55,870 nucleotides of DNA from an uncultured Chlorobiaceae bacterium (GCA_903843305.1 CAIMPI010000003.1:1-55870); one strand, 5' to 3'. Counted from the first letter of the stretch, positions 14,948-24,957 are shown. Program-made: numbers and translations. The notes: generated from the sequence alone by a model not told the origin.

Positions 14948-15950
14948 CGTGGTTGTTCTGTTTGTTTTTTCTGTTCTGGGCGATGGTTATGGCGAGCAGC
15001 GTCGCTTCATAAAAACTTTTTTCGGAGGCAATTCCTTTGCCCGCAATATCGAAACCAGTGCCATGATCGGGTGATGTTCGCACTATCGGCAGTCCGAGGG
15101 TGACGTTTACACCGGTGTCGAAAGCGAGCACCTTGAAGGGCAGCAGCCCCTGGTCGTGATACATTGCCACCACAATATCGTAATTGTGGTACATTTTGGA
15201 GCCGAAAAAGCCGTCTGCCGCAAAGGGGCCATCTACTCTGAGCCGGGATGAGACTCTTTCAATGCAGGGCCGGATAATCTCCTGTTCTTCACTTCCCATG
15301 ATCCCGCCGTCGGAAGCGTGGGGGTTGAGGCCAAGCACCGCAATGCGGGGTGAGGCAATGGCAAAATCACTGTTCAGCGATTCGGCGAGGGAGGTGAGAA
15401 AGGCGTCAAGGTTCATCGAGCGGATCAGCCCGGGAACCTTGTCAAGAGATTCGTGGATGGTGGCAAGAGCGACCCTGAGTTCCGAGACAGGATCAAAAAA
15501 CATCATGGTCGGTGAGGGGATCCCGAAAAGTCTGCCGAGAAACCCTGTATGCCCCGTATCAGCACAGCCCGCTTTTGCGATGGCTTCCTTGTTGATAGGT
15601 GCAGTGACCAGCGCGTCGCACCGTCCATCCCGGCAGAGTTCAGCGGCGGCATTGATTGACTTTATAGCTATTTGTCCGGCTTCTGCCGATATCGTGCCTG
15701 GCATGATGGTTTTCGGTTCAGCGATACTCAGGACAGGTAATACCCCGCAACACGCTTTTGCTGTTGCAGTTACACTTTCGATCAGTTCCAGTTTGACTGG
15801 CAGATCAAGTGCTTTTCGGTAATAATCCATCACGGTATACGAGCCAGCGACAAAAAACGAATGGCCGGAGTGCTGAAGCTTCAAAAAACTTTTCAGAATG
15901 ATTTCCGGCCCGATGCCGTGAGGGTCACCGATAGACCAGACAATGCGCAT
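14925..15950 (-). CDS. pdxA: 4-hydroxythreonine-4-phosphate dehydrogenase
   Basis: This 341-aa NAD(P)-dependent enzyme oxidises 4-phosphohydroxy-L-threonine in the DXP-dependent route to pyridoxal phosphate. Recognisable motifs are GDPHGIGPEI at the N-terminus and three metal-binding histidine regions: DTGHTGFL, GLNPHASDGG and AMYHDQGLLPFK. GLPIVRTSPDHGTGFDIAGK is the family's conserved C-terminal segment. Length matches the family. It sits between the DUF4293 gene (2-bp gap) and ftsE (23-bp overlap), forming a three-gene minus-strand operon. Confidence 0.95.
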   Translation of the reverse strand: MRIVWSIGDPHGIGPEIILKSFLKLQHSGHSFFVAGSYTVMDYYRKALDLPVKLELIESVTATAKACCGVLPVLSIAEPKTIMPGTISAEAGQIAIKSINAAAELCRDGRCDALVTAPINKEAIAKAGCADTGHTGFLGRLFGIPSPTMMFFDPVSELRVALATIHESLDKVPGLIRSMNLDAFLTSLAESLNSDFAIASPRIAVLGLNPHASDGGIMGSEEQEIIRPCIERVSSRLRVDGPFAADGFFGSKMYHNYDIVVAMYHDQGLLPFKVLAFDTGVNVTLGLPIVRTSPDHGTGFDIAGKGIASEKSFYEATLLAITIAQNRKNKQNNHDDLIQSR

Positions 15951-15952
15951 CT

Positions 15953-16417
15953 TCAGAGCCTTTTGTATGCATTGGCAATTTTGTCATCCTTTTTAACCCC
16001 TTTCAGGGCCAGCATGAGCAGGACGGGTTCCGGCAGAATAATGAAAAATCCCGCTTCGGGTCGGTGTGTTATTACCGCGCGAATGCTTTCGAAATGCTGG
16101 TTCATGAAGTGTGCCGCGGTAAGGCCGGAGAAAAGATCAGCAACGAAGAGAAGAATGGCCAGCAGAATGAACTTGCTCTGCAGAACACGGTTTTTATAGA
16201 GAAAAATGGCGGCAATTGAGATGATGGCGGTCATGATCGAAAAGATTCCTCCTGCAGAGCTTGCAACAGAATACTGTATTTCAGCAAACTCGGATGCACA
16301 AAAATCGGAGACGAGAAAGAGATGGCCGGCGCTGAAACTCCAGAAAGGGAAAAACATGCTCGCTACAGCAAGCAAACCGGCAAAAAGCAGGTAAAGGTTT
16401 TGAATTCTGGCTACCAT
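15953..16417 (-). CDS. DUF4293 family membrane protein
   Basis: The 154-aa protein has four hydrophobic segments (LYLLFAGLLAVASMFFPF, FSIMTAIISIAAIFLY, FILLAILLFVADLFSG, GFFIILPEPVLLMLALKG). It begins MVARIQNLYLL, matching the N-terminal IQTVYLL-type start of DUF4293, a family found mainly in Bacteroidetes/Chlorobi. It ends with a short basic tail (KKDDKIANAYKRL) as usual for the family. It is the first gene of the operon with pdxA and ftsE. The function is unknown. Confidence 0.8.
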   Translation of the reverse strand: MVARIQNLYLLFAGLLAVASMFFPFWSFSAGHLFLVSDFCASEFAEIQYSVASSAGGIFSIMTAIISIAAIFLYKNRVLQSKFILLAILLFVADLFSGLTAAHFMNQHFESIRAVITHRPEAGFFIILPEPVLLMLALKGVKKDDKIANAYKRL

Positions 16418-16646
16418 GTGGGTTTTGTGCGGTTAAATGTCATTGAAACAAGTACCGACAATATACATAATCATGAGAAAAGAGTATAGTGAACCCCGAT
16501 TTTCAGAAAAAAGATTAAGTTTGAAATTTACCCTTTGTGTTTCCAGAGAGGATCTTGAGCTTTTGGTCAGTAATTCGTAAAATCGTTTTTATGGAGAGCT
16601 CATTTTTTTTGTAAAAATGTTTGATGAAAATAGGTAAGTGTAATTT

Positions 16647-17129
16647 ATGGTGAAGCTAAAAAAAGTTACTCTGCAGTATGTTGAGGTCGAGGATCGGATT
16701 CGTATGTCGGCTGAGTCGGATGGTGAGGAGCCAGTGGTGTTTTGGTTGACCCAGCGTCTTTGTGGGCGGTTGGTGAAGAGGCTTGCTCTCCATCTTGAAA
16801 AGTCCGCGCCTCAGTCAATTTTGCTGGACAAGGGACTGGCGCTCACGTTTCAGCAGCACGATGCAGAGTGGCGACAACAGCCTACGGAGCCGGTACGAAT
16901 TCGTTCGATTTCTCGTTCGGTGTTGCCTGAAAGGGTTGATCTGAACTTTCCTGTTGGTGGTGCGTCAATTAATTTCCCTCTTTATGATGGGGAGTCGGCA
17001 CGTTTGGAGATGAATATGGTTGAACTGCGGCAGTGGATGGGTGTCGTTTACAGGCAGTTTCAAGCTGCTGGTTGGCCAATGGATGTGTGGCCTCGGTGGT
17101 TTACCTTGGCTGATTCTGGCAGAAATTAA
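16647..17129 (+). CDS. Conserved hypothetical protein of the type I secretion locus
   Basis: This is a 160-aa soluble protein that I do not recognise. It is rich in charged residues and tryptophan, lacks a signal peptide or membrane segment, and has two parts: a strand-rich N-terminal part (KKVTLQYVEVEDRIRM, EPVVFWLTQRLCGRLVKRL) and a C-terminal helix (MVELRQWMGVVYRQFQAAGW). It is the first gene of a co-directional run that continues 14 bp later with a glycosyltransferase and then a full type I exporter. Position suggests an accessory cytosolic role in making or modifying the exported product, but nothing in the sequence proves this. Confidence 0.6.
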   Translation: MVKLKKVTLQYVEVEDRIRMSAESDGEEPVVFWLTQRLCGRLVKRLALHLEKSAPQSILLDKGLALTFQQHDAEWRQQPTEPVRIRSISRSVLPERVDLNFPVGGASINFPLYDGESARLEMNMVELRQWMGVVYRQFQAAGWPMDVWPRWFTLADSGRN

Positions 17130-17143
17130 AACATGTAGTTGTT

Positions 17144-18382
17144 ATGCGCATTCTTTTTGTTCACCAGAATTTTCCGGGGCAGTTCAAGTTTCTTGCACCT
17201 GCATTGTCTGCTGATCCCGCAAATAATGTTATGGCCATGACTATGCAGAAAGTTCAGGTCGATGAGTGGCAGGGTATTAAGCTGTGGCCTTATTCTGCTC
17301 AACGTGGCACTACAAAAGGTGTTCACTCTTGGGTGAGTGATTTCGAGACAAAGACAATCCGGGGCGAAGCGTGTTATCATGCAGCTCTACAGTTGAAAGC
17401 TCAAGGATTTAGTCCGGAGCTGATTATTGCTCATCCCGGTTGGGGTGAAAGCCTCTTTTTGAAGGATGTCTGGCCGAACGCAAAGCTTGGTATTTATTGT
17501 GAGTTTTATTATAGCCCAGAGGGTGCTGATGTTGGTTTTGACCCGGAATTTTTGCCAAGGTCAGATGGAGATGTCTGTCGTTTGCGTCTTAAAAATCTTA
17601 ATAACCTCTTGCATTTTCAGGTAGCTGATGCGGGAATTTCACCAACGGAGTGGCAGGCGAGTACTTTTCTGGAGCCTTTTCGATCAAGGATCACAGTGGT
17701 GCACGATGGTATTGATACTGATGCTGTTAGGCCGAATCCTGGGGTAAGCATGAGGATTAATGGGGACCTAGTGCTTGCGAAACATGATGAAGTTATCACC
17801 TTTGTGAATCGTAACCTTGAGCCATATCGTGGCTACCATATTTTTATGCGGGCGCTTCCTGAACTTCTCAGACGCCGGGCGAACGCTCATGTAATGATTG
17901 TTGGTGGCGACAAAGTGAGCTACGGAGCTAAGCCTGATGCGGATCGTACATGGAAAGAGATTTTTTCCAGTGAAGTTCGTCCACAAATAAGCGACGCTGA
18001 CTGGGCGAGGGTTCATTTTCTTGGTATTATTCCTTACCAGCATTTTATTCCGCTGTTACAGCTTTCCTCTGTACATGTTTATCTGACTTATCCCTTTGTT
18101 CTTTCATGGAGTCTGCTTGAGGCGATGAGTGTTGGGTGCGCTATTGTTGCTAGTGATACCCAGCCTTTGCATGAGGCGATCCGGCATAATGAGACAGGAA
18201 AGCTGGTAAATTTTTTTGATGTGGCAAACTTGACAAATGAAGTTTGCACGTTGCTTGATGAGCCGGCTGAAAGAGCAAGGTTGGGGGTAAACGCTCGATT
18301 TTTTGCACAAACTCATTATGACCTGAAAAAGGTGAGTTTGCCACGACAGTTGCAGTGGGTGAATGATTTGTATAATTTATAA
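17144..18382 (+). CDS. Family 4-type (GT-B) glycosyltransferase
   Basis: This 412-aa protein starts MRILFVHQNFPGQFKFLA, the usual N-terminal strand and glycine loop of GT4 enzymes. The C-terminal domain carries VTFVNRNLEPYRG-like sequence, HVMIVGGDKVSYG, and the nucleotide-sugar region YLTYPFVLSWSLLEAMSVGC with the E-x7-E type glutamates (LLEAMSVGCAIVASDTQPLHE). No membrane helix is apparent. The gene lies between an unknown gene and the exporter genes in one direction, so it may glycosylate the secreted protein or build a surface glycan. Donor and acceptor are unknown. Confidence 0.8.
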   Translation: MRILFVHQNFPGQFKFLAPALSADPANNVMAMTMQKVQVDEWQGIKLWPYSAQRGTTKGVHSWVSDFETKTIRGEACYHAALQLKAQGFSPELIIAHPGWGESLFLKDVWPNAKLGIYCEFYYSPEGADVGFDPEFLPRSDGDVCRLRLKNLNNLLHFQVADAGISPTEWQASTFLEPFRSRITVVHDGIDTDAVRPNPGVSMRINGDLVLAKHDEVITFVNRNLEPYRGYHIFMRALPELLRRRANAHVMIVGGDKVSYGAKPDADRTWKEIFSSEVRPQISDADWARVHFLGIIPYQHFIPLLQLSSVHVYLTYPFVLSWSLLEAMSVGCAIVASDTQPLHEAIRHNETGKLVNFFDVANLTNEVCTLLDEPAERARLGVNARFFAQTHYDLKKVSLPRQLQWVNDLYNL

Positions 18383-18497
18383 ATTATAAGGAAGTAACTG
18401 TTTGTCTATTTATGAAATATTTGGTTATTACTTACATGTGTTTTAGATTGTGCCGCTACAGGTTTATTAAAAGAAGTTGAATGGTAAGTGTTTTTTT

Positions 18498-18710
18498 ATG
18501 GCTAAAGTAAAGAAAGAAGAATCAACGTTGACCCATAACGGTATAATTTATAACGTGTCAGAACTTTCTGAAGAAGCGAGGAAACAATTGGTGAACGTCA
18601 GGATTGCTGAAAATGAAATAAGGCGTTTGCAGATGCAGTTGGCGCTTGCTCAAACTGCTCATAGTTCTTATCAGCAGGCGTTGATAGCTGAGCTTCCTGC
18701 CCAGGGGTGA
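18498..18710 (+). CDS. DUF6447-like small protein
   Basis: With the ATG at 18498 the product is 70 aa: [20 protein letters not shown], then [20 protein letters not shown] and a long helix [19 protein letters not shown]. This matches the DUF6447 pattern (short beta segment with a conserved Y, then LSEEAR and a coiled-coil-like helix). A TTG at 18477 in frame would add seven residues but is less likely. The gene lies 10 bp before the first exporter ATPase, the typical place for members of this family next to type I secretion genes. The function is unknown. Confidence 0.65.
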   Translation: MAKVKKEESTLTHNGIIYNVSELSEEARKQLVNVRIAENEIRRLQMQLALAQTAHSSYQQALIAELPAQG

Positions 18711-18720
18711 AGGTATTGTA

Positions 18721-20427
18721 ATGACCGTTATTAAAAAATCTCCATTCCGCGAGTCTCTTGCCTCCCTCTATCCGTTTATTAGGCATACCTTTTATTTTAG
18801 TTTGGTTGTCAACGTTCTTGTGCTTGCACCGTCTGTTTATATGATGGAGGTTTACGACCGTGTGGTTAATAGCCGTAGTCATACAACATTATTGATGCTC
18901 ACAATCCTTGTTGTAGGCAGCTATCTGCTGCTTGAGGCGCTTGAGTGGGTTCGCCGGAAGGTGATGAACAAAGCTGGCATGGATCTCGACAAAGGGTTGC
19001 GTCGCCGTGTTTTTGGTGCTGTTTTTTCTGCAAGGCTTCTTAATCTAACAGGGGCTGGAGCGCAGCCTTTGCGTGATCTGAAGACTATTCGTGATTTTTT
19101 GCCTTCTCCAGGTTTTCTGGCTGCTATTGATACACCTCTTGCCCTTTTGGTGCTTATCGTTATTTTTATGATGGCTCCTGTTCTTGGCTGGTTTTCTGTT
19201 GGAGGTGCTTTGGTACAGTTTACAATCGGTTTTTTTAACGAACGCAGAATCCGTGAGCCGCTTTTGGCTGCAAACCGGAGTTCAATCAGTGCCCAGAGTT
19301 ATGCGGACGGGGTGATTCGCAATGCCCAGGTTATTGAGTCGATGGGGATGCTTGGTCATATTCATCAGCGCTGGATGCAACGTCAGCAGGAGTTTCTTAT
19401 ACAGCAAGCGGAGGCTTCTGATCATGCAGGTACTAATGCTGCGCTATCCAAACTTGTACAAAGTTTGCTGGGTTCGATGTTGCTCGGTATGGGTTGCTGG
19501 CTTACGTTGAAAGGGGAACTACATGGTTCTGGGATGATTGTTGGCTCTATTCTCGGTGGCAGGGTGCTTGCTCCGTTAGTGCAGATTATCGGGAGCTGGC
19601 GTCAGGTAGAAGCGGCCCGAGAGGCTTATAACCGTCTTGATGTTTTGCTCAAAGAGTTTTCTTTGCCCGATAAAGGTATGGCCTTGCCTGCGCCGACTGG
19701 CTTCCTTTTTGTTGAGGGTGTTATTGCAGGTGCGCCCAGAAGTCCTGTTCAGATTATAAAAGGTGTAAGTTTCAGGGTTGCTCCAGCAGGAGCTCTGGCT
19801 ATTGTTGGCCCTTCGGCCTCTGGTAAAACCACTCTTGCGAGACTTTTAGTAGGTATTTGGCCTGCGATGCAGGGCAAAGTACGTCTTGATGGAAACGATA
19901 TTTATCAGTGGGATAAAGAGGAGCTTGGCCAGTATATTGGGTATCTTCCGCAGACTATAGAGCTATTTGATGGTACTATTGCTGAAAATATTGCGCGTTT
20001 TGGTAGTATTGATATAGGTAAGGTTCGTGACGCTTGCAGTATGGTGGGGCTTGATGGTTTAATTGAGCAGCTTCCGCAAGGGTACGACACCCAGATTGGT
20101 GATGAAGGCTCGTTTCTTTCAGGTGGTGAGAGGCAACGTGTGGCATTGGCGCGGGCTGTTTATGGAATGCCGAAGTTTGTGGTGCTTGATGAACCGAATG
20201 CAAGTCTTGATGAAGCTGGTGATCTGGCTCTGCTGAATGCTGTGAAGCTGTTGAGAGCGCATGGTACTACGGTAATTGTTATGACTCATCGCCTCAATAT
20301 TCTTGCTGCTATGGAGCACATGCTTGTGCTGGTTGATGGGCAGGTTCAGCGCTTCGGTACTTGCCAAGAAGTCATGGAGGCGTTACAGTCGCCTCAGAAG
20401 CCTTCGAATCCGAAGCCCAAAGCATAA
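18721..20427 (+). CDS. Type I secretion ABC permease/ATPase, PrtD/AprD type (first copy)
   Basis: This 568-aa inner-membrane half-transporter has an N-terminal membrane domain (hydrophobic segments such as [19 protein letters not shown] and [19 protein letters not shown]). The C-terminal nucleotide-binding domain has Walker [10 protein letters not shown] (363-371), signature LSGGERQ (466-472), Walker [13 protein letters not shown] and switch His in MTHR. There is no C39 peptidase-like N-terminal domain, so it belongs to the PrtD rather than HlyB branch. It drives export of a protein with an uncleaved C-terminal signal across both membranes, together with the HlyD and TolC homologues downstream. 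A second, similar gene follows 24 bp later. Confidence 0.9.
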   Translation: MTVIKKSPFRESLASLYPFIRHTFYFSLVVNVLVLAPSVYMMEVYDRVVNSRSHTTLLMLTILVVGSYLLLEALEWVRRKVMNKAGMDLDKGLRRRVFGAVFSARLLNLTGAGAQPLRDLKTIRDFLPSPGFLAAIDTPLALLVLIVIFMMAPVLGWFSVGGALVQFTIGFFNERRIREPLLAANRSSISAQSYADGVIRNAQVIESMGMLGHIHQRWMQRQQEFLIQQAEASDHAGTNAALSKLVQSLLGSMLLGMGCWLTLKGELHGSGMIVGSILGGRVLAPLVQIIGSWRQVEAAREAYNRLDVLLKEFSLPDKGMALPAPTGFLFVEGVIAGAPRSPVQIIKGVSFRVAPAGALAIVGPSASGKTTLARLLVGIWPAMQGKVRLDGNDIYQWDKEELGQYIGYLPQTIELFDGTIAENIARFGSIDIGKVRDACSMVGLDGLIEQLPQGYDTQIGDEGSFLSGGERQRVALARAVYGMPKFVVLDEPNASLDEAGDLALLNAVKLLRAHGTTVIVMTHRLNILAAMEHMLVLVDGQVQRFGTCQEVMEALQSPQKPSNPKPKA

Positions 20428-20451
20428 CTCTTATCGTACAAACAGAACCTT

Positions 20452-22161
20452 ATGAAACCTGATTTTTTTGATCGCAGTATTTTGACTCGTCAGTTATGGT
20501 TGTTTCGACGTGAATTTTTTTGGGTTGGTATTTTTAGTCTGATAGCTAATGTGCTGATGCTGACTCCGACTATTTATATGCTTCAAGTTTATGGCAGGGT
20601 TATGAAGAGTGGGAGTGAGTTGACCCTTCTCATGGTGACGTTTTATCTTGTTTTTTTTTATGCGTTGATGGCTTTTGCTGAGTGGCTGCGCTCACGTATT
20701 TTGGTGCGAGCGGGCGTCAGACTTGATGAAGCGCTTAATTCGCTAGTTTTTACTGCAAGTTTTGAGGCTTATCTTAATCGTACTCGGCATAATGTTGCCG
20801 AGGCATTTTCAGATTTAACCAATATCCGCCAGTTTCTGACGGCTAATGGGATAATTGCTTTTTTTGATATCCCTTGGACCCCGATCTATATCGTCGTTAT
20901 ATTTTTGCTCAGCCCATTTCTTGGGTGGCTTTCTATCTTATTTGCTTTTATTCAGCTTGCTGTTACTTGGCAGAGTAATAAGATGATTATTCGCGAGATT
21001 GAGAGTGCGGCTGAGGCGGGTAGTAACAGCTATCGCTATGTACAAAGCAAGTTACGTAATATTGAGCCAATACATGCGATGGGTATGTTGGGAAACTTGC
21101 GGGAACGCTGGTTTAAGTTGCATGATGATTCGTTGGCTATTGCCGAGGAGTCTCTTGAACGGCAGCATCGCCACCAGGCGTTTACTAAGTTCGTCCGATA
21201 CAGTATGCAGTCTCTGACACTAGGAGCGGGTGCATTGATGGTTCTTGAAGGAAAGATGTATGCCGGTTCAATGATTGCAGCTAATGTATTGATGTCAAGG
21301 GCTCTTCAGCCGCTCGATCTTGTTGTGGCTACGTGGAAACCTTTTGTTCAGGCTCGAACAGCATTTATTCGATTAGAGAAACTTCTTGAGGCGTTTCCTG
21401 AACGAGAGCCGGGTGCAAAGCATCAAGATCCTTTAGGAGAGGTAAGGCTTGAAGCTCTTTCCGCTCTTGCCGACGGACGTGATACCCCAATTTTGAATGA
21501 TCTTACTGTGATGTTTCCTGTTGGAAAGGTGGTTGTGGTGCTTGGAGCGTCCGGATCTGGAAAATCGACACTGGCACGTTGTATTGTTGGTGTCTGGCCG
21601 AATCGGAAGGGGAAGGTTCTCATTGATGGTGAACCTGTTGAAAGCTGGGACAGAATGGAACTTGGTCCCCATATAGGCTATCTCCCACAAGATATTGAGT
21701 TGTTTGATGGGTCAATTGCTGAAAATATTGCTCGTTTTGGTGAGATTGACTCTCAAAAGGTAATTGAAGCTGCAAAGCGTACAGGTATTCATGAGATGAT
21801 TTTGCGCTTTCCGCGTGGTTATGATACTCAGATCGGTGAGGCTGGTGGTATGCTTTCTGGTGGGCAACGTCAGCGTATTGGCTTGGCCAGAGCGATGTAT
21901 GGTAATCCTGCTATTCTTGTACTTGATGAGCCGAATGCCAATCTTGATGATGTTGGCGAGCGTTCGTTGGTGGAAGCGGTCAAAGAGGCGAAGGCGGCAG
22001 GTAAGACGGTTATTCTCATTACGCATCGTCCGAGTATTCTTTCTGTTGCAGATTTAGTGGTTCTGATGCAGAAAGGGAAAATTGTTCGTAGTGGGCCCCG
22101 AGATGAGGTGATTGCTGAATTTCGTCCGCAGGGTGGAATGCCTAGGGAAAAGAATGCTTGA
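20452..22161 (+). CDS. Type I secretion ABC permease/ATPase, PrtD type (second copy)
   Basis: This is a 569-aa paralogue of the preceding gene with the same architecture. The membrane domain begins at about residue 25 (FFWVGIFSLIANVLMLTPTI), Walker A is GASGSGKST (365-373), the signature is LSGGQRQ (468-474) and Walker B is LVLDEPNANLDD. All catalytic motifs are intact in both copies, so neither is a degenerate partner. Tandem copies suggest a heterodimeric exporter or two transporters sharing one adaptor. The stop codon is followed by a short spacer to the adaptor gene. Confidence 0.9.
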   Translation: MKPDFFDRSILTRQLWLFRREFFWVGIFSLIANVLMLTPTIYMLQVYGRVMKSGSELTLLMVTFYLVFFYALMAFAEWLRSRILVRAGVRLDEALNSLVFTASFEAYLNRTRHNVAEAFSDLTNIRQFLTANGIIAFFDIPWTPIYIVVIFLLSPFLGWLSILFAFIQLAVTWQSNKMIIREIESAAEAGSNSYRYVQSKLRNIEPIHAMGMLGNLRERWFKLHDDSLAIAEESLERQHRHQAFTKFVRYSMQSLTLGAGALMVLEGKMYAGSMIAANVLMSRALQPLDLVVATWKPFVQARTAFIRLEKLLEAFPEREPGAKHQDPLGEVRLEALSALADGRDTPILNDLTVMFPVGKVVVVLGASGSGKSTLARCIVGVWPNRKGKVLIDGEPVESWDRMELGPHIGYLPQDIELFDGSIAENIARFGEIDSQKVIEAAKRTGIHEMILRFPRGYDTQIGEAGGMLSGGQRQRIGLARAMYGNPAILVLDEPNANLDDVGERSLVEAVKEAKAAGKTVILITHRPSILSVADLVVLMQKGKIVRSGPRDEVIAEFRPQGGMPREKNA

Positions 22162-22196
22162 TTTCTTTTTTTAACAAAAGAATTAATTACATAGTG

Positions 22197-23351
22197 ATGA
22201 TGCTTGTTCCTGAGAAAAAGGGAGGCGGAGGTAAAGGTGATGAGTATCGTGATACACGGAGTCCTGTCCGGCTTGGTATCTGGATATTGCTTGTCGGATT
22301 TGGGGGATTTCTGCTCTGGGCAGGTTTCGCTCCGCTTGATGAAGGGGTGCCCTGCCAGGGTCTGGTGAGTATTGCGACAAAACGCAAGGTGGTGGAGAAC
22401 CTTCATGGAGGTCGGATTGAGAAGGTTCATGTCAGGGAGGGGCAGATGGTTCATGATGGGGATGTGCTCATCACTCTCGACAGTCAGACTGCCAGGGCCC
22501 GTTATGACGAAATTCATCAGCACTACATTGGTATGCGGGCGACAGCAGACCGTTTGCAGGCGGAGATGAGCGGCGCCTCTTCGATCTCCTTTCACAAAGA
22601 TCTGTTGCATGATCCTGAACGCAGGCTGGCTGAACAGAATATGCAGAATCAGAGGCAACTTTTTTTGTCGCGACGGACGATGCTGAATATTCTTGGCAAA
22701 CAGTTGGCTGGCATTTCATCGCTGGTAAAGGAGGGATACGCCCCGTTGAGTCAGCAGCATGAACTTGAGCTCAAGATTGCGGAGTTCAAGAGCGGTACGG
22801 CATCCCAACTGGCGCAGGTGCAGCTCGAAGTGGAGGCTGATGCTGAAAAGAGCAGAGCGCTTGCCGCAGAGCTTGCCGATACCGAGGTCCGCTCACCAGC
22901 CTCAGGGCAGGTGGTGGGTTTGCAGGTGCAGACGGTGGGTGCGGTGGTTCAGCCGGGCCAGAAGATGATGGATATTGTGCCGCTCCATGAAGGGCTTCTC
23001 ATTGACGCAAAGGTTGCGCCCCATCTGATCGACAGCATCCATAAGGGGTTGCCGGTCGATGTGAGCTTTTCTTCGTTTGCCCACTCTCCCCAGCTTGTGG
23101 TGCAGGGGGTGGTTGAGTCGCTTTCGAAAGACATTGTGACGGATCCCCAGGTGAATCCGGCGCAGCCTGGCGCATCATATTATCTTGCGCGAATTTTAGT
23201 AACACAGGAAGGGATCAAGTCACTCGGAAAGCGTGAAATGCAGCCGGGAATGCCGGTGACTGTTGTCGTTAAAACGGGTGAACGCTCGATGTTGACCTAT
23301 CTCGTTGATCCGCTGATCAAGAGGATTACCGTTTCAATGAAAGAGGAGTAA
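22197..23351 (+). CDS. HlyD/PrtE-type periplasmic adaptor (membrane fusion protein)
   Basis: With ATG 22197 the protein has 384 residues. The pattern is a cytoplasmic N-terminus, one membrane helix (GIWILLVGFGGFLLWAGF), then the lipoyl/barrel-sandwich start (GLVSIATKRKVVENLHGGRI, VREGQMVHDGDVLITLDS). A helical hairpin follows, then the second lipoyl half (EVRSPASGQVVGLQVQTVGA) and a C-terminal beta domain ending in the conserved MQPGMPVTVVVKTGERSML. It links the ABC exporter to the outer-membrane channel. An upstream TTG at 22158 is a poor alternative start; ATG 22200 is equally possible. Confidence 0.9.
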   Translation: MMLVPEKKGGGGKGDEYRDTRSPVRLGIWILLVGFGGFLLWAGFAPLDEGVPCQGLVSIATKRKVVENLHGGRIEKVHVREGQMVHDGDVLITLDSQTARARYDEIHQHYIGMRATADRLQAEMSGASSISFHKDLLHDPERRLAEQNMQNQRQLFLSRRTMLNILGKQLAGISSLVKEGYAPLSQQHELELKIAEFKSGTASQLAQVQLEVEADAEKSRALAAELADTEVRSPASGQVVGLQVQTVGAVVQPGQKMMDIVPLHEGLLIDAKVAPHLIDSIHKGLPVDVSFSSFAHSPQLVVQGVVESLSKDIVTDPQVNPAQPGASYYLARILVTQEGIKSLGKREMQPGMPVTVVVKTGERSMLTYLVDPLIKRITVSMKEE

Positions 23352-23375
23352 TGTTGTGCAGAAAACTAAAAGTTT

Positions 23376-24725
23376 ATGAGTAGATCAATTATGAAGCTCT
23401 TGGTGCATTTGATCGTTTTGGCGGTGATCGTTGTTGCGTTGCCTGTTCATGCTGCCCAGCTCGATTTAACGACAGCGTATCAGCATGCGGTGGAGTATGA
23501 TGCCCGGCTCCGCTCGGCAAAAGCTGATAATCTGATGTATAAAGAGGAGATCGGCAAGGCGAGGTCACAGTTTCGGCCAAATGTGCGTCTGAACGCAGCG
23601 CGTGGACGCAGTGCGACACAGGCAGGCTATTTGGGACGCTTAAGAGCTCCTGATTTTTATAATACCATTAATTATGGAGTGTCGGTTCGGCAGTCTCTGT
23701 TCAATCTTTCGAATGTTGCCAGCTACAAGCAAGCCAAAATTATAGCGGCAAAAAGCGATGTTGACGTGGAGAAAGAACAGGCAAGTCTGATTGTCAGAAT
23801 AACTGAAGCCTATTGTAATGCTTTATATGCAGAGGATAATCTCACTTTCAGCAAAGCGCTGATCAAGGCAACACAGGAGCAGCTTCAACAGGCTAAACGA
23901 CGTTTTGATAAGGGTTTCGGGACAATTACCGAAGTGGAGGAGGCGCAGGCAGGCTACGATAATGCTCAGGCAGAGGGGGTGGACATTATGAACAGCGTAG
24001 AGTTTAGTCGCCAGGAACTGGAAAATATTACAGGGGTCTATCCCGAACAGCTTTGCAGAATTGTGCCTGAGAAAATGCTGCTTGTTCAGCCGCAGCCGAA
24101 CAATGTAGAATCGTGGATCCAACTTGCTCATTCGGCTAATCCAGAAGTGCTCGGGGCTCGTCAGGAAATTGCGATTGCCAAAAAGGAGATTGAAAAGCAG
24201 AAGGTCTCACGCTATCCAACGATTGATCTGGTTGCGGGGAGAAACTATTCGGAGAGTGAAAATAATTATTCAATCGGCTCGACCTACGACACCTATTCCA
24301 TCAGTCTGCAGATGAGTGTGCCAATGTATACCGGAGGTTATGTCAGCGCTTCGGTACGTCAGGCTCATGCAAAATGGCAGAAAGCTGAAGAGCAGTATAG
24401 TTCGCAAGAGCGTGGTGTTGAATCGGATATTCGCAAGTATTATAACGGAGTTGTCAGCAGTATTGCGCAGATCAAGGCTTATGAACAGGCTGTGAACTCT
24501 CATGAAATTGCCTTTGCTGGTACCAAAAAAGGGTATGAAGCCGGGATTCGCAGTAATGTTGATGTGCTTGATGCCCAGCAAAAACTCTATGCAAGCAGGA
24601 GAAATCTCGCTAAATCACGCTATCAGTTTATCCTCAATCGCCTCATGCTCAAGCAAACTGCCGGCATAATTTCAGCAACTGACGTCGAAGAATTGAACGG
24701 CTGGCTTGTTTGCGTAAAGCCATAA
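23376..24725 (+). CDS. TolC family outer-membrane channel of the type I exporter
   Basis: This 449-aa protein has a signal peptide near the N-terminus (MKLLVHLIVLAVIVVALPVHA, cleaved before AQLDL; given here as a 21-residue hydrophobic region at residues 6-26, key features K7 and the A-x-A site). It has the two-fold TolC repeat: long helices such as KEQASLIVRITEAYCNALYA and AQAGYDNAQAEGVDIM, and the ending TKKGYEAGIRSNVDVLDAQQ, the family's conserved late motif. It forms the trimeric exit duct. It is 24 bp downstream of the adaptor gene and last in the locus. Confidence 0.9.
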   Translation: MSRSIMKLLVHLIVLAVIVVALPVHAAQLDLTTAYQHAVEYDARLRSAKADNLMYKEEIGKARSQFRPNVRLNAARGRSATQAGYLGRLRAPDFYNTINYGVSVRQSLFNLSNVASYKQAKIIAAKSDVDVEKEQASLIVRITEAYCNALYAEDNLTFSKALIKATQEQLQQAKRRFDKGFGTITEVEEAQAGYDNAQAEGVDIMNSVEFSRQELENITGVYPEQLCRIVPEKMLLVQPQPNNVESWIQLAHSANPEVLGARQEIAIAKKEIEKQKVSRYPTIDLVAGRNYSESENNYSIGSTYDTYSISLQMSVPMYTGGYVSASVRQAHAKWQKAEEQYSSQERGVESDIRKYYNGVVSSIAQIKAYEQAVNSHEIAFAGTKKGYEAGIRSNVDVLDAQQKLYASRRNLAKSRYQFILNRLMLKQTAGIISATDVEELNGWLVCVKP

Positions 24726-24957
24726 AAACTCTTTTACTAAATAACGTTATCCATTGCATCTTTTTTTTCTTTTTTTCTGGGTAAGGTGTTTTATGGCTTC
24801 TTTTCATTACTTTAATATATAGATATAAGGATTCTGATGATGATTTTCTTTGTCAGCAGAATTACCTTTAAATCATATTGATTCAGGCCGCAGTTTTTTT
24901 CGCTGCGTGTTACAGTGTAGTGAGTTTTAAGCGTTCTAATATAAATGAGTTACTGTA

